NCBI GenBank assembly: GCA_028818775.1
Contig: JAPPNE010000167.1
Span: 1-44,720, forward strand
Direction of reading: 5' to 3'
DNA: 44,720 nt
DNA from: Deltaproteobacteria bacterium
Lineage (GTDB): Bacteria; Desulfobacterota; Binatia; UBA9968; JAJDTQ01
How positions within the stretch are numbered: position 1 is the stretch's first letter; each line of letters starts with the position of its first letter. The notes under the pieces were generated by a model that was given only the letters and a program-made list of their open reading frames with translations, was not told the origin of the DNA and did no database searches. Made by a program: the position numbers and the translations under genes. Below are positions 8,305-16,384 of this stretch, in pieces.

Positions 8305-9426
8305 ATGAACTGTGTCGACGCTGACGGCCACGTGGAAGAGTGCCTGGAAACCTTTGACGACAAGTACCTGGACCCCAAGTTCCGCGGCCAGCGGCCCCGG
8401 GTGGTGGGCGTGGACGGCATGGCCTACTGGATGATCGACGAGCAGCTCTTCCCGCGCCGGGTAGGCCGGGGCTGCAACAACCTCGGAACGCCCCTGACCA
8501 TCAACGGTGAGCTTGCGAAACACTCGGTGGGCAAGGTGGACAGCGTCGGCAGCCAGGAGCTCACCAACATCCCCGAGCGGCTGGCGATCATGGACGAGGA
8601 AGAGATCGCCGTGCAGGTGGTCTACACGACGCTTTTTCTCGCCTATCCGCTTACCGACAACGTTCCCCTGGCCACGGCTCTGTGCGACTCCTACAACCGT
8701 TGGCTGGGTGACCGGCTGGGCGGCAACGACCGTCTCAAGTGGGCCGCGGTGGTGAACCTCGACGACGTGGACGGCGCCGTGCGCTCGGTGAACGAGGCCG
8801 CCGAGCTGGGAGCCGTGTCCGTCATGGTGCTGGGAACCGCCGGAGACCGGCTGCTGGACGACGACGCGCTGCTGCCCTTCTACGAAGCGGTGGAGGGAAA
8901 CAACCTCGCGCTGGGCGTGCACGTGGGCTGGTCCTGCCCGTCGGTGAACAACCTCTACTCGCACATCTACCCGTCCGGTGTCATCGCGTTCCACATGCCG
9001 GTGCTGATGGCGTGCACCTCGCTCATCGCCGGCGGCGTCCTCGACCGGCATCCGGACATGCGGGTGGTGTTCCTCGAGGCCGGGTGCATGTGGGTGCCCT
9101 TTATGCTCGACCGCCTCAAGCACCGCTACGAGAACCAGGGAGAGCTGCTGCTCAAGTTCCTCCCCGAGTGCGTCCCCAACCAGGCGCTGCCGGCCATGGA
9201 CTACGTCGAGAAGGGGAACCTCTTCTTCAGCACCGAGATAGAGGACTCGCTGCTGCCGCAGGTGATGGACCTGGTGGGGCAGGAGCAGATCGTCATGGGG
9301 ACGGACATGCCGCACGGTGACCGCGAGCGCTTCGCCGCGCGCATCCTGCGGGAGCGCGCCGACATCTCCGACGCCGCCAAGGACGCCATCCTGGACGCCA
9401 ACCCCAGGCGGCTCTACGGACTGTAG
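8305..9426 (+). CDS. amidohydrolase family metal-dependent hydrolase
   Basis: Predicted protein of 373 residues with a strong GGAGGTGAG site. It resembles the amidohydrolase-2 (PF04909) group of TIM-barrel hydrolases and decarboxylases. The N-terminal metal site is DADGH (residues 5-9) rather than the classical HxH; later ligands are His in LGVHVGW and Asp in MGTDMPHGD. The C terminus ends DANPRRLYGL, typical of the family. Members include uracil-5-carboxylate and gamma-resorcylate decarboxylase-like enzymes and many of unknown substrate. A second member with the same altered motif is at 42403-43449. The racemase-fold gene follows on the same strand, so they may act on one substrate. Confidence 0.9.
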   Translation: MNCVDADGHVEECLETFDDKYLDPKFRGQRPRVVGVDGMAYWMIDEQLFPRRVGRGCNNLGTPLTINGELAKHSVGKVDSVGSQELTNIPERLAIMDEEEIAVQVVYTTLFLAYPLTDNVPLATALCDSYNRWLGDRLGGNDRLKWAAVVNLDDVDGAVRSVNEAAELGAVSVMVLGTAGDRLLDDDALLPFYEAVEGNNLALGVHVGWSCPSVNNLYSHIYPSGVIAFHMPVLMACTSLIAGGVLDRHPDMRVVFLEAGCMWVPFMLDRLKHRYENQGELLLKFLPECVPNQALPAMDYVEKGNLFFSTEIEDSLLPQVMDLVGQEQIVMGTDMPHGDRERFAARILRERADISDAAKDAILDANPRRLYGL

Positions 9427-9439
9427 GCCTTCAACGACG

Positions 9440-9476
9440 GACCGCCTGCTTCGCGCCAGGAACGGAGCAGGCGGTC
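9440..9476 (+). terminator. intercistronic hairpin (attenuator or terminator-like)
   Basis: GACCGCCTGCT (9440-9450) pairs perfectly over 11 bases with AGCAGGCGGTC (9466-9476) across a 15-base loop. It begins 13 bases after the amidohydrolase stop. Only a TTGC follows, with no real T-run, so it may reduce rather than stop read-through into the next gene, or protect the mRNA end. Confidence 0.4.
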
Positions 9477-9501
9477 TTGCAGCGACTCCCGGGAGACCCG
9501 C

Positions 9502-10284
9502 ATGGCACTGAAAGCCTCCATGGGCGCCACATACGGCTGGCGCGCCCGCATCGGTTTCGTAACTCCAAGTCCCGGCCACGAGAACAACGGCTACGAGTTC
9601 TACCTGATGGCCCCCGACGGGGTCACCATCGTGATGACGTCGCTCCACGTCACCCAGCTCACCCAACAGCAGTACGACGACGCGGTGAGCCGCATGGACG
9701 CGGCGGTGAAGGAGCTGGAGGACCGGCGGGTGGATTCGATCATCCAGGCCGGGGTGCCGCTGGTGGTGACCCGGGGATGGGGCTTCGAGGAGAAGCTCCT
9801 GGCCGAGGTGGCGGGCCACACCGCCATTCCCTTTGCCACGGACATCGGCGCCTGCATCCGCGCCATGCGGGCCCTGGGCATGAAGCGCGTGGTGATGCTC
9901 ACGCCCTTCGACGAGGTCATGCACGGGCTGCTCGCCGAGTACGTGGGGCACGCGGGCATCGCAGTGGTGGCCACCCGCTCCCTGTGGCCCTCCGACGAGG
10001 CCGCCATGTCGCGGCGCTACGGCGTCTCCACCATGCCGCTGGCGGAGGTCTACCGCGCCGCCAAGGAGCTTTATCTCTCCACTCCCAACGCCGACGGCAT
10101 CTGGATCACCGGCGCCCTCATGCCCAGCGTCGCCATCATCGACAGCCTCGAGCAGGACCTCGGCGCCCCCGTGGTCAGCAGCATGCAGGCGATGATGTGG
10201 GCCGGCCTCGGTCTGGCTCGAGTCAAGGCCGAGGTCGCCGGCTACGGGCGACTGTTCGACCACGCGTACGCGCCGAAGGTTTGA
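9502..10284 (+). CDS. Asp/Glu racemase/maleate isomerase superfamily protein lacking catalytic cysteines
   Basis: Predicted protein of 260 residues; GGGAGACCCGC precedes the ATG. The fold pattern is that of the aspartate/glutamate racemase, maleate cis-trans isomerase and arylmalonate decarboxylase superfamily: WRARIGFVTPSPGHENNGYE at the start, RRVDSIIQAGVPLVV where the first catalytic Cys usually sits, and DGIWITGALMPSVAIID where the second sits. The only cysteine in the whole protein is in DIGACIRAMRALG, which is not at either active-site position. A cysteine-based racemase or isomerase reaction is therefore unlikely, and the real activity is unknown. It is probably in an operon with the upstream amidohydrolase. 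Confidence 0.85.
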   Translation: MALKASMGATYGWRARIGFVTPSPGHENNGYEFYLMAPDGVTIVMTSLHVTQLTQQQYDDAVSRMDAAVKELEDRRVDSIIQAGVPLVVTRGWGFEEKLLAEVAGHTAIPFATDIGACIRAMRALGMKRVVMLTPFDEVMHGLLAEYVGHAGIAVVATRSLWPSDEAAMSRRYGVSTMPLAEVYRAAKELYLSTPNADGIWITGALMPSVAIIDSLEQDLGAPVVSSMQAMMWAGLGLARVKAEVAGYGRLFDHAYAPKV

Positions 10285-10424
10285 AAACTAGGACGTATTG
10301 AGGCAACACCCGACCAGGAGCTGCTCGCACTATGCGTGAGCAGCCACTCCGCCGAAAAAGGTGCAGGGGAACTTGTGGGGCAGCCTTCGCCCGTAGCCCA
10401 TCCATAAAAAGGAAACATGCGGAG

Positions 10425-10471
10425 CGGAGGTTCCCCCGATGGAGCCTTCGGTCAGACGCCTGGAACCTCCG
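10425..10471. repeat. 10-bp perfect inverted repeat beside the SIR2-STAND gene
   Basis: CGGAGGTTCC at 10425-10434 is the exact reverse complement of GGAACCTCCG at 10462-10471, with a 27-base loop. It lies in the 235-base non-coding gap between the racemase-fold gene and the 3' end of the large minus-strand gene. That gap also contains a bulged hairpin, CTGCTC...GAGCAG, at 10321-10343. It could be a bidirectional terminator or the trace of an insertion edge. No gene is evident in the gap. Confidence 0.4.
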
Positions 10472-10519
10472 ACGAAACGCGATCAGATCACCAGCGCAAC
10501 ATCGAACGCTGCTAGTCCG

Positions 10520-13500
10520 TTATACGTGAAACCAATACGGTAGTCCACGGGAGTTCCCCCGTGAAAGTTGATTCCAGATGTCTCTCTTCGTCTTATTCCT
10601 GTGCAAAAAAGCCCACTCTTTACCTTCTAGTTGTGAAACTAGTGCATATGTCGCTTCTAGCCGCTCTACTCGACCGCTGAACCGTGTTGGCGATCCCTCA
10701 TCCGTGTTGAGTACGCCGCGAATTTTGTGTCTAACTTCCGGAGATACCGGTGCGGTCCGAAGCCCCCGGAAAACCTTCATGGCTTCTTCCGTCTTTCCGT
10801 TCACGTAGAGTTGCCTTGCATACCAAAACTGGGTCGAATAATTTGCGTCGCCGTCCGTAAAGGCACGGCGCCAATGGTATTCCGCCTTCATACCCTCGGC
10901 CGGAAAGTGCTCTGTAATGAGTCGCGCTAATGCCGCATTAGTTCCCTTATCACCCGGGCGGTTTTCCAAACAGGTCTCCAGGGTCGACCGTGCAGCCGGT
11001 AGGTCATCCGAGAGCGTATATAATCGCGCCAAACCTTTTGCGATAAACGGACTAGCAGGATTCCCGCGGAACGCGCGGGCGAGTGACTCCATAGCCCTAA
11101 CGTCGTCCTTAACCAGTCGGGCGAGTCGGGCTTCGGCGTCAAGCAAGTACTGGTCGTCAGGAAACCGCTGCAGGCCCGCTTCAAGTTCCTTTTCTAGAGC
11201 CCTAATAGAGGTGTCTATGCGGTCATCGCTGTCGGCGTCGCTCCTAAGTAGTTGTTGTAGTTCATCCAATCCCAACTTACACAAGGTATGGAACCCGTAG
11301 GACGAATCGGCATCCGCGGAGGTTAGACTCCGAGCGAGTTGTTTAGCCGAAGTGATGTGTCGTCCGTGTTCTATAGGATTATTTGAGCGTTTGGATCTCT
11401 CGAGTTCAAGCTCGGCGAGCGTATGCGTAATACTCTTATCATAAGGCGCCAGGCGTTCCGCCACGATGAGTAGGTCGTACGCAGCCGACAGATTAGGGTT
11501 TTCCCGTCTCATCTCAAAGATAGCATATTGCTGGTAGACGTAAGCGTCGTCCACAGAAATTTGTTGCGCCTTTCTGAATAGGGTTCGTATGAGTTTGGGG
11601 TCGTGGAATAACTGAAGCAACTCGCGCGCCCGGATAAGGCGACGGAACGCAATACGGTCGACGCTGTAGCCCACATCGATTGCATCGAGTAGACGCATAT
11701 ACAGATCGAATCTTTCATCAGGGGAGGTGAGGGCTCTTTCGAACACGGTCTCGGCGATCCACGGGTGTCGGGCTTGGTATGCCATGTCGCGTCCAGCGAC
11801 GTAATCCAGTGTCTGAACGATTGACTCTAAGGGAAGAAAAAAACGTTCTTGGAAGGTCGAAAAGGACACACCGTGCACGCGATTCACCAAGCCAGCTCGA
11901 ACGAGTACATCGAGGCGGTTTAGGCTGCAGATCGTGAGGTAAATGTTACGCGCGGTTTCCGGTTCGACTGAACAGTATTCGTCGTATATTATTTCTTCAA
12001 AAGTCCTCCCCATCGTTGCTTCGTGCAGGGCTACCAATAGTTGCCGACCTGCTTTTTCGGCAAATGCTGCGACCCGCTGCGCTTCCGTAAGTTCCTCAAG
12101 CAGACCCAGGGCTTTGTTCTTTTCCAACTTGGCCAGAAGGTCGGTAATTTCTGGCAGGGAAAGGTATTTCAAGTCAAATGAGTCATTCAAAAGGTTCTTC
12201 AAGGGCCCACATTCTACGTTCCACTCGTTAGCGCGCTCGGTGCAGATCACTGTGAACCGCTGTGATTCGCGCCGCGCGCGCCGCAATAGGTATGTGAGAT
12301 CAGGCACGTGATCAACGGGTCTGTCGAGAAACAAGAACAGACGATCGTTGATCAAGTCCGCAATTTCCGCCACGGCGTCATACGGCAACCGCGCGGTACC
12401 CGAATAGTATAGGCAGGTCTTCGAAAAGGTCACGGCTGCTTCCCAGGCAAGCCTTTTGAGAAAAGTCGTTTTTCCTGCGCCGGCGTGGCCCTTGATCAGA
12501 TAAAAGTCGCAACCGGTCGGTCGATCGACTTCGTCGAGCAGGATACAATCGCTGAGAATTGAGTCTGTCAACCTGCGGGGCGCGTCCAAATTCTGTTGAA
12601 TTGGTGACCAACCGAGGCTGGCGCCCTTGTAGAACACGTCGGGACGAACCAGGGGACATGGCATGTCTTCACGGACGAAAGTCAGGTCACCCTGGAGAAG
12701 GGCTAGTGTGGGTTCCGAAAAGCTTCGGTCCGATTTGACGATCCTGCCTTCGAGCGGGTGGGCGGTCCGAGGCGTCGATACCGCGCGCAAGGCGGGAACC
12801 AAAGAACTGTCGACGGCAGCAATGAAATCGGCGAACGAACACGGAAGGGCGGTGATCTTCTTTGTTTCCCAAAAACGTTGTTGGCGGTCACTGACATTGG
12901 GGACTACAATATAGTAACGAGGACGGTCGATCCCCTCCTCGGAGAGTTCAAGTAGGATCTGCCGAACGTCTGGGTCTGCCAAGCTATGACCAATAAAGAC
13001 TACAGTATAGTTGGTGGCGTAATATTTGACGCGTTCAAATAAACTGTTTCGGTTCTTTCGGTGGATTACGTACTGATCGGTGGTGAGAATCAATGGGATG
13101 GATAGGTCGGCATGTCGGGATCTGCAGCCGTGCAGTTTGACGTACGGGAGAGAAGTAGGGGTTCGCAAGCTCGCATCGACTCGATCGGAATTTTTGTAGA
13201 AAGGGACTAACTCCTGGGCGGGCTGTTTGCAGTCCCGGTATGCGTGTTCGATAAGGAGGTCATAATTTGTGGTAGCAAGAGCAGCCCAACGAAACGTGGG
13301 AATCAAGCGATGGAAGGCTGCAGGTTGAAAATCGCGAAACGTGTCGTAGATGAAGGTTTGAACAGTGGTGAGGTCGGTTTCGGATATGGCCAATTCGGCG
13401 ATTACGCCTAGTGGTTTATCAGCGTCCTCGCCACCGAGGAACTTATCGGCCAGGGCGACGGACAAGTCGTTGGTCGTAGGTAGTGGTCTACCTTCGGGCG

Positions 13501-13588
13501 TGTTAGCGCCCAAAGAGGCGCCGGCACCTAGAAACAACATTACCGCTCCGTCGCGGATTTGCGTGATGAGTGTGGGTGGAAGTTGCAT
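10520..13588 (-). CDS. SIR2-STAND-repeat protein, probable anti-phage NLR-like defence protein
   Basis: Predicted protein of 1022 residues from the ATG at 13588 (a TTG at 13612 is possible). Three parts are visible. Residues about 10-260 are a SIR2-like NAD-binding domain: LFLGAGAS at 18-25, ATTNYD with Asn108, VKLHG with the catalytic-type His153, and FIGHSLADPD near 200. Residues about 330-560 are a P-loop NTPase: Walker A GHAGAGKTT at 367-375, Walker B LFLFLD ending at Asp422, and a TERANEW sensor-like motif near 451. The C-terminal 450 residues are helical and TPR-like (for example YQQYAIFEMRRENP, SPFIAKGLARLYTLS). Such SIR2-STAND proteins (Avs5-like) detect phage proteins and deplete NAD+. 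Base composition is clearly less GC-rich than its neighbours, indicating transfer. It appears to be a single-gene system. Confidence 0.88.
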   Translation of the reverse strand: MQLPPTLITQIRDGAVMLFLGAGASLGANTPEGRPLPTTNDLSVALADKFLGGEDADKPLGVIAELAISETDLTTVQTFIYDTFRDFQPAAFHRLIPTFRWAALATTNYDLLIEHAYRDCKQPAQELVPFYKNSDRVDASLRTPTSLPYVKLHGCRSRHADLSIPLILTTDQYVIHRKNRNSLFERVKYYATNYTVVFIGHSLADPDVRQILLELSEEGIDRPRYYIVVPNVSDRQQRFWETKKITALPCSFADFIAAVDSSLVPALRAVSTPRTAHPLEGRIVKSDRSFSEPTLALLQGDLTFVREDMPCPLVRPDVFYKGASLGWSPIQQNLDAPRRLTDSILSDCILLDEVDRPTGCDFYLIKGHAGAGKTTFLKRLAWEAAVTFSKTCLYYSGTARLPYDAVAEIADLINDRLFLFLDRPVDHVPDLTYLLRRARRESQRFTVICTERANEWNVECGPLKNLLNDSFDLKYLSLPEITDLLAKLEKNKALGLLEELTEAQRVAAFAEKAGRQLLVALHEATMGRTFEEIIYDEYCSVEPETARNIYLTICSLNRLDVLVRAGLVNRVHGVSFSTFQERFFLPLESIVQTLDYVAGRDMAYQARHPWIAETVFERALTSPDERFDLYMRLLDAIDVGYSVDRIAFRRLIRARELLQLFHDPKLIRTLFRKAQQISVDDAYVYQQYAIFEMRRENPNLSAAYDLLIVAERLAPYDKSITHTLAELELERSKRSNNPIEHGRHITSAKQLARSLTSADADSSYGFHTLCKLGLDELQQLLRSDADSDDRIDTSIRALEKELEAGLQRFPDDQYLLDAEARLARLVKDDVRAMESLARAFRGNPASPFIAKGLARLYTLSDDLPAARSTLETCLENRPGDKGTNAALARLITEHFPAEGMKAEYHWRRAFTDGDANYSTQFWYARQLYVNGKTEEAMKVFRGLRTAPVSPEVRHKIRGVLNTDEGSPTRFSGRVERLEATYALVSQLEGKEWAFLHRNKTKRDIWNQLSRGNSRGLPYWFHV

Positions 13589-13616
13589 GTCGTCAGCCGC
13601 GGCGCGCCACAACGGG

Positions 13617-14633
13617 TTACGCCAGCCGCGGCGCGACCTTCTCGGTGAGCAGCCGGATGGAGCTGATGACCTGTTCGTGGGGGATCTGGCCGCCGTGGTT
13701 GACGTCGAGGATCATGCCGGTCAAGCCCGTGCGTTCACGGAACTCCTCGATGCGGTCGATGACCGACTCGGGCGAGCCGTAGATGACGCGGGTGCGCAGG
13801 AACGAGTCGTAGTCTGCCAAGTACGCCTGGGCCTGGGCCACGCGGTCGGCGGCGTTCATGGCGGTGGCCTCGGCGATGACGCGGTGGAGGTCGTGCTCCA
13901 CGCTGGCGCGGGGTATATCCCGCGCGGCGGCTTCCGACTCGGCGATGAAGATGGGCACGCGCACGTGGACCTCGGGCGGCTCGGCATGGCCCGCGGCCTG
14001 CCATTCCTCGCGATAGATCTGCAGGCGGTCCTCGTAGTAGTCGCCCATGAACCACAGCACCACGTTGAACCTGCTGCGGGCGGAGTGCGCGAAGCCCTCG
14101 GGCGTGCGCACCGCCATGTAGATGGGGGGATAGGGTTGCTGGAGGGGCCGCGGCGAGATGCTGACGTCGTGGTAGGAGTAGTAGTCGCCGTCGAAGGAGA
14201 AGGTCTCCTGGGTGAAGGCGCGCATGACGATCTCGAACGACTCGGTGAAACGCGCCGTGCTTTCCGAGTAGGGGATGTTGAAGCCGTCGTAGAACTTGGG
14301 GATGCTGCTGCGGCCGACGCCGAAGTCGAACCTTCCGTGGCTGATGTGGTCGATGGACGCCACCTCTTCGGCGATGCGCAGGGGATTGCCCAGCGGCAGT
14401 ACCTGCACCGCCGTGCCGATGCGCACGCGTTTGGTGCGCGCGGCGATGGCCCCGGCCACCATCATGGACGCGGACAGCACCGAGGCCTTGGGCCGGAAAT
14501 GGTGCTCGACGATCCAGATGGAATCCATCCCCATGGATTCGGCGGCATCCACCTGGTCGAACAACTCGTCGAAAGCCAGGGTCTGCGTCCGACCCTCGCG
14601 CACGTGACAGTCAACCAACAAGCCGAACTTCAT
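13617..14633 (-). CDS. LLM class flavin-dependent oxidoreductase
   Basis: Predicted protein of 338 residues from the ATG at 14633 (a TTG lies one codon upstream); GGGGAT precedes it. It shows the bacterial luciferase-like pattern: start MKFGLLVDCH, DSIWIVEHHF, TKRVRIGTAVQVLPLGNPLRIAEEVA, RFDFGVGRS and ISPRPLQQPYPPIYMA. These enzymes use reduced FMN and O2 to hydroxylate or desulfonate small organics. The substrate is not evident and no flavin reductase is adjacent. The SIR2-STAND gene begins directly after its stop on the same strand, probably as an insertion rather than an operon partner. Confidence 0.93.
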   Translation of the reverse strand: MKFGLLVDCHVREGRTQTLAFDELFDQVDAAESMGMDSIWIVEHHFRPKASVLSASMMVAGAIAARTKRVRIGTAVQVLPLGNPLRIAEEVASIDHISHGRFDFGVGRSSIPKFYDGFNIPYSESTARFTESFEIVMRAFTQETFSFDGDYYSYHDVSISPRPLQQPYPPIYMAVRTPEGFAHSARSRFNVVLWFMGDYYEDRLQIYREEWQAAGHAEPPEVHVRVPIFIAESEAAARDIPRASVEHDLHRVIAEATAMNAADRVAQAQAYLADYDSFLRTRVIYGSPESVIDRIEEFRERTGLTGMILDVNHGGQIPHEQVISSIRLLTEKVAPRLA

Positions 14634-14712
14634 CAAGTCATCCCCGTTGCACGGCGCGACGTACCCATCGCACGTTCGTCGCCGTCGTCCGTTGTCTGCC
14701 CGCGCGGACCGA

Positions 14713-14743
14713 CACGGGGGCGGGTCTGAAACCCACCCCCGTG
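14713..14743 (-). terminator. strong hairpin downstream of the Asp-box propeller gene
   Basis: CACGGGGGCGGGT (14713-14725) pairs with ACCCACCCCCGTG (14731-14743) with one mismatch and a 5-base loop. It lies about 75 bases beyond the minus-strand stop at 14817 and before the next minus-strand start. No T-run follows, so termination is plausible but not certain. Confidence 0.45.
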
Positions 14744-14816
14744 CGTTGGCCGCGGAAGCTCTTTTCGCGTTGTGTATGCCCGGCCGTGCCGAGACAAGCC
14801 CTTGGACCCCTTGGAA

Positions 14817-15890
14817 TTACGCTGCCTGCAGGTCCCTGTAGTGGAAATCCTTGGAGATGGGCGCCAGTCCGCCGGCGATGACCGACCAGCTTTCCCCGGC
14901 ATCGTCGCTGCCATAGACCTCGCCGCTGGTGGTGGCGGCGAAGACCGAGACCGAATCGCCTACCGCTTCCAGGCACAGCGCCTCGATGCTCGCCTGCAGG
15001 CGGTCCGGGAGCCCGTTGCGCAGGATCTCCCAGGTGCGCCCGCCGTCCATGCTGCGCGAGATGCGCGCGCCGGCGGAGTGGGTCCTTCGCCACTGGCCCG
15101 GGTTGTACTGCGCCGCGCTCAGGAACATCATGTCGGGATTCAGCGGGTTGAGCACGCATCCGTCCGGATAATCGCCGTTCTCGCACGGCCGCACGAGCCG
15201 CTCTTCGAAGTTCTTTCCGCCGTCGTCCGAGACGTACAGACCACGTCCGGTGACCTCGTACAAACGATCGGAGTCCTGCGGGTGGATCACCAGCCTGTGG
15301 GCGTCCTCGTAGATCCCGAGAAGCTCCTCGAAGGACTCGCCGCGGTCCCGGCTCCTGAGGAGGCCCCCCACCTCCACGCTCACGTAGACGGTGTCGGGGT
15401 CATGCGGGTCGAAGTTGATGTGCTTGGCGTGGGCGATGTGCGGCGGCACCGGGAACTTCCAGTTGGGCACGCTGGGGACCGACCGCAGCGCCGGCAGCTC
15501 GGTCCAGTGCTCGCCCAGGTCGTCGCTGCAGAACAGGTGCGCGGGCTCGGTGCCGGCGTAAAGCCGGGTGCGGCCGTTGCTGCGGGACGAATTGATGCTG
15601 TAGACGTCCAGCTCGGTGAGCCCGTTCTCGCGCGCCTCCCAGGTGGCGCCGTGGTCGCCGCTCACATGCAGCCCGGCGTGAAACGCCCCGACGAAGAACA
15701 TGCCGCTCTCCGGCTCCTGGTGAATCGCGCTGATGTGCTTGTCCTCCAGCATGTGGCGGGCGACGCGCCAGCCCGCGCCGGAGTCGCGCTCCAGGACCGC
15801 GATGCCTTTGCGCGTCCCCACCCACAGTTCGTCGGAGCGGGAGGGGGACGAATACATGGTCGTTCCGCCGTGGGACAGTGCGATGGACAT
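14817..15890 (-). CDS. Asp-box (BNR/VPS10-like) beta-propeller protein
   Basis: Predicted protein of 357 residues. The ATG at 15890 follows AAGGAGG, which decides the start over in-frame upstream codons. Six Asp-box motifs (S-x-D-x-G-x-x-W/F) are visible: SGDHGATW, SDDLGEHW, SRDRGESF, SDDGGKNF, SMDGGRTW and SDDAGESW. This is the layout of sialidase-like and sortilin-like propellers, but no sialidase catalytic arginine set is recognisable and there is no signal peptide. Automated annotation often calls such proteins exo-alpha-sialidase or glycosyl hydrolase; that function is not supported here. A paralogue of similar length lies at 37345-38505. Confidence 0.85.
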   Translation of the reverse strand: MSIALSHGGTTMYSSPSRSDELWVGTRKGIAVLERDSGAGWRVARHMLEDKHISAIHQEPESGMFFVGAFHAGLHVSGDHGATWEARENGLTELDVYSINSSRSNGRTRLYAGTEPAHLFCSDDLGEHWTELPALRSVPSVPNWKFPVPPHIAHAKHINFDPHDPDTVYVSVEVGGLLRSRDRGESFEELLGIYEDAHRLVIHPQDSDRLYEVTGRGLYVSDDGGKNFEERLVRPCENGDYPDGCVLNPLNPDMMFLSAAQYNPGQWRRTHSAGARISRSMDGGRTWEILRNGLPDRLQASIEALCLEAVGDSVSVFAATTSGEVYGSDDAGESWSVIAGGLAPISKDFHYRDLQAA

Positions 15891-16069
15891 GGCTGTGCCT
15901 CCTTCGAGAAACGGTTCCCGGTCGCGCCCTGACAGACGGTCGTTGACGGGCGCGGAAACCCCGCAGGTGAAAGCGAAACCGACGCGTGATACCGTCCGTC
16001 TATGCAAGGCGGTACACCTTCGCTATGGTGGTGTCAAGCTTTGCCGGACGGAGCCGGCAGGCGGGAGAG

Positions 16070-16348
16070 CAGGCTGTGTCAATACTCCGCTCGGCTACGC
16101 CATGGCACTGAACCCCCCGAACCGTCATTCCCGCGAAAGCGGGAATCCAGGGGTGGGGAGGCGGGGAAACGCCGCTATAGCGCCCCGCCACCTCCCCTGG
16201 ATTCCCGCTTTCGCGGGAATGACGGATTAGACTTTCGTCGCTGGGAAGTGGTGTGTTGACACAGCCTGTTTCGCGGGAATGACGATCCGGGGGATGCCTC
16301 TCTCAGGTGGTGTTTTGACACAGCCTGTTCTACGGAATGACGGTTCGG
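16070..16348. repeat. nested inverted-repeat element (REP/MITE-like)
   Basis: CAGGCTGTGTCAA at 16070-16082 is inverted at 16256-16268 and again at 16315-16327 (TTGACACAGCCTG), the last two forming direct repeats followed by CGGGAATGACG- or CGGAATGACGG-like words. CCGAACCGTCATTC at 16117-16130 is inverted at 16335-16348. These arms enclose the large central palindrome at 16122-16225. No transposase is encoded. The nearly 500-base gap between the flanking genes (15891-16384) holds nothing else that I can recognise. Confidence 0.7.
16122..16225. repeat. 104-bp imperfect palindrome with CATTCCCGCGAAAGCGGGAATCC arms
   Basis: The left arm from 16122 (CCGTCATTCCCGCG...) and the right arm ending at 16225 are reverse complements over more than 30 bases without a mismatch, then imperfectly (GGGGTGGGGAGGCGGGG against CGCCCCGCCACCTCCCC) to a short central loop. 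Each arm itself contains the small palindrome TTCCCGCGAAAGCGGGAA. Such sequences are common intergenic REP-type repeats in high-GC proteobacteria. Mobility or a terminator role would be inference. Confidence 0.8.
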
Positions 16349-16384
16349 TGCGTTGGCACCTCGCGGAAGATGGCAGGAGACGGG

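Noticed and set aside
8137..10263. A minus-strand open frame of about 700 codons across the amidohydrolase and racemase genes
   Set aside because: It is histidine- and valine-rich without domains, antisense to two clear plus-strand genes.
14817..15890. Exo-alpha-sialidase function
   Set aside because: Asp-boxes only mark propeller blades. The sialidase arginine triad and catalytic Tyr/Glu pair could not be identified and there is no export signal.
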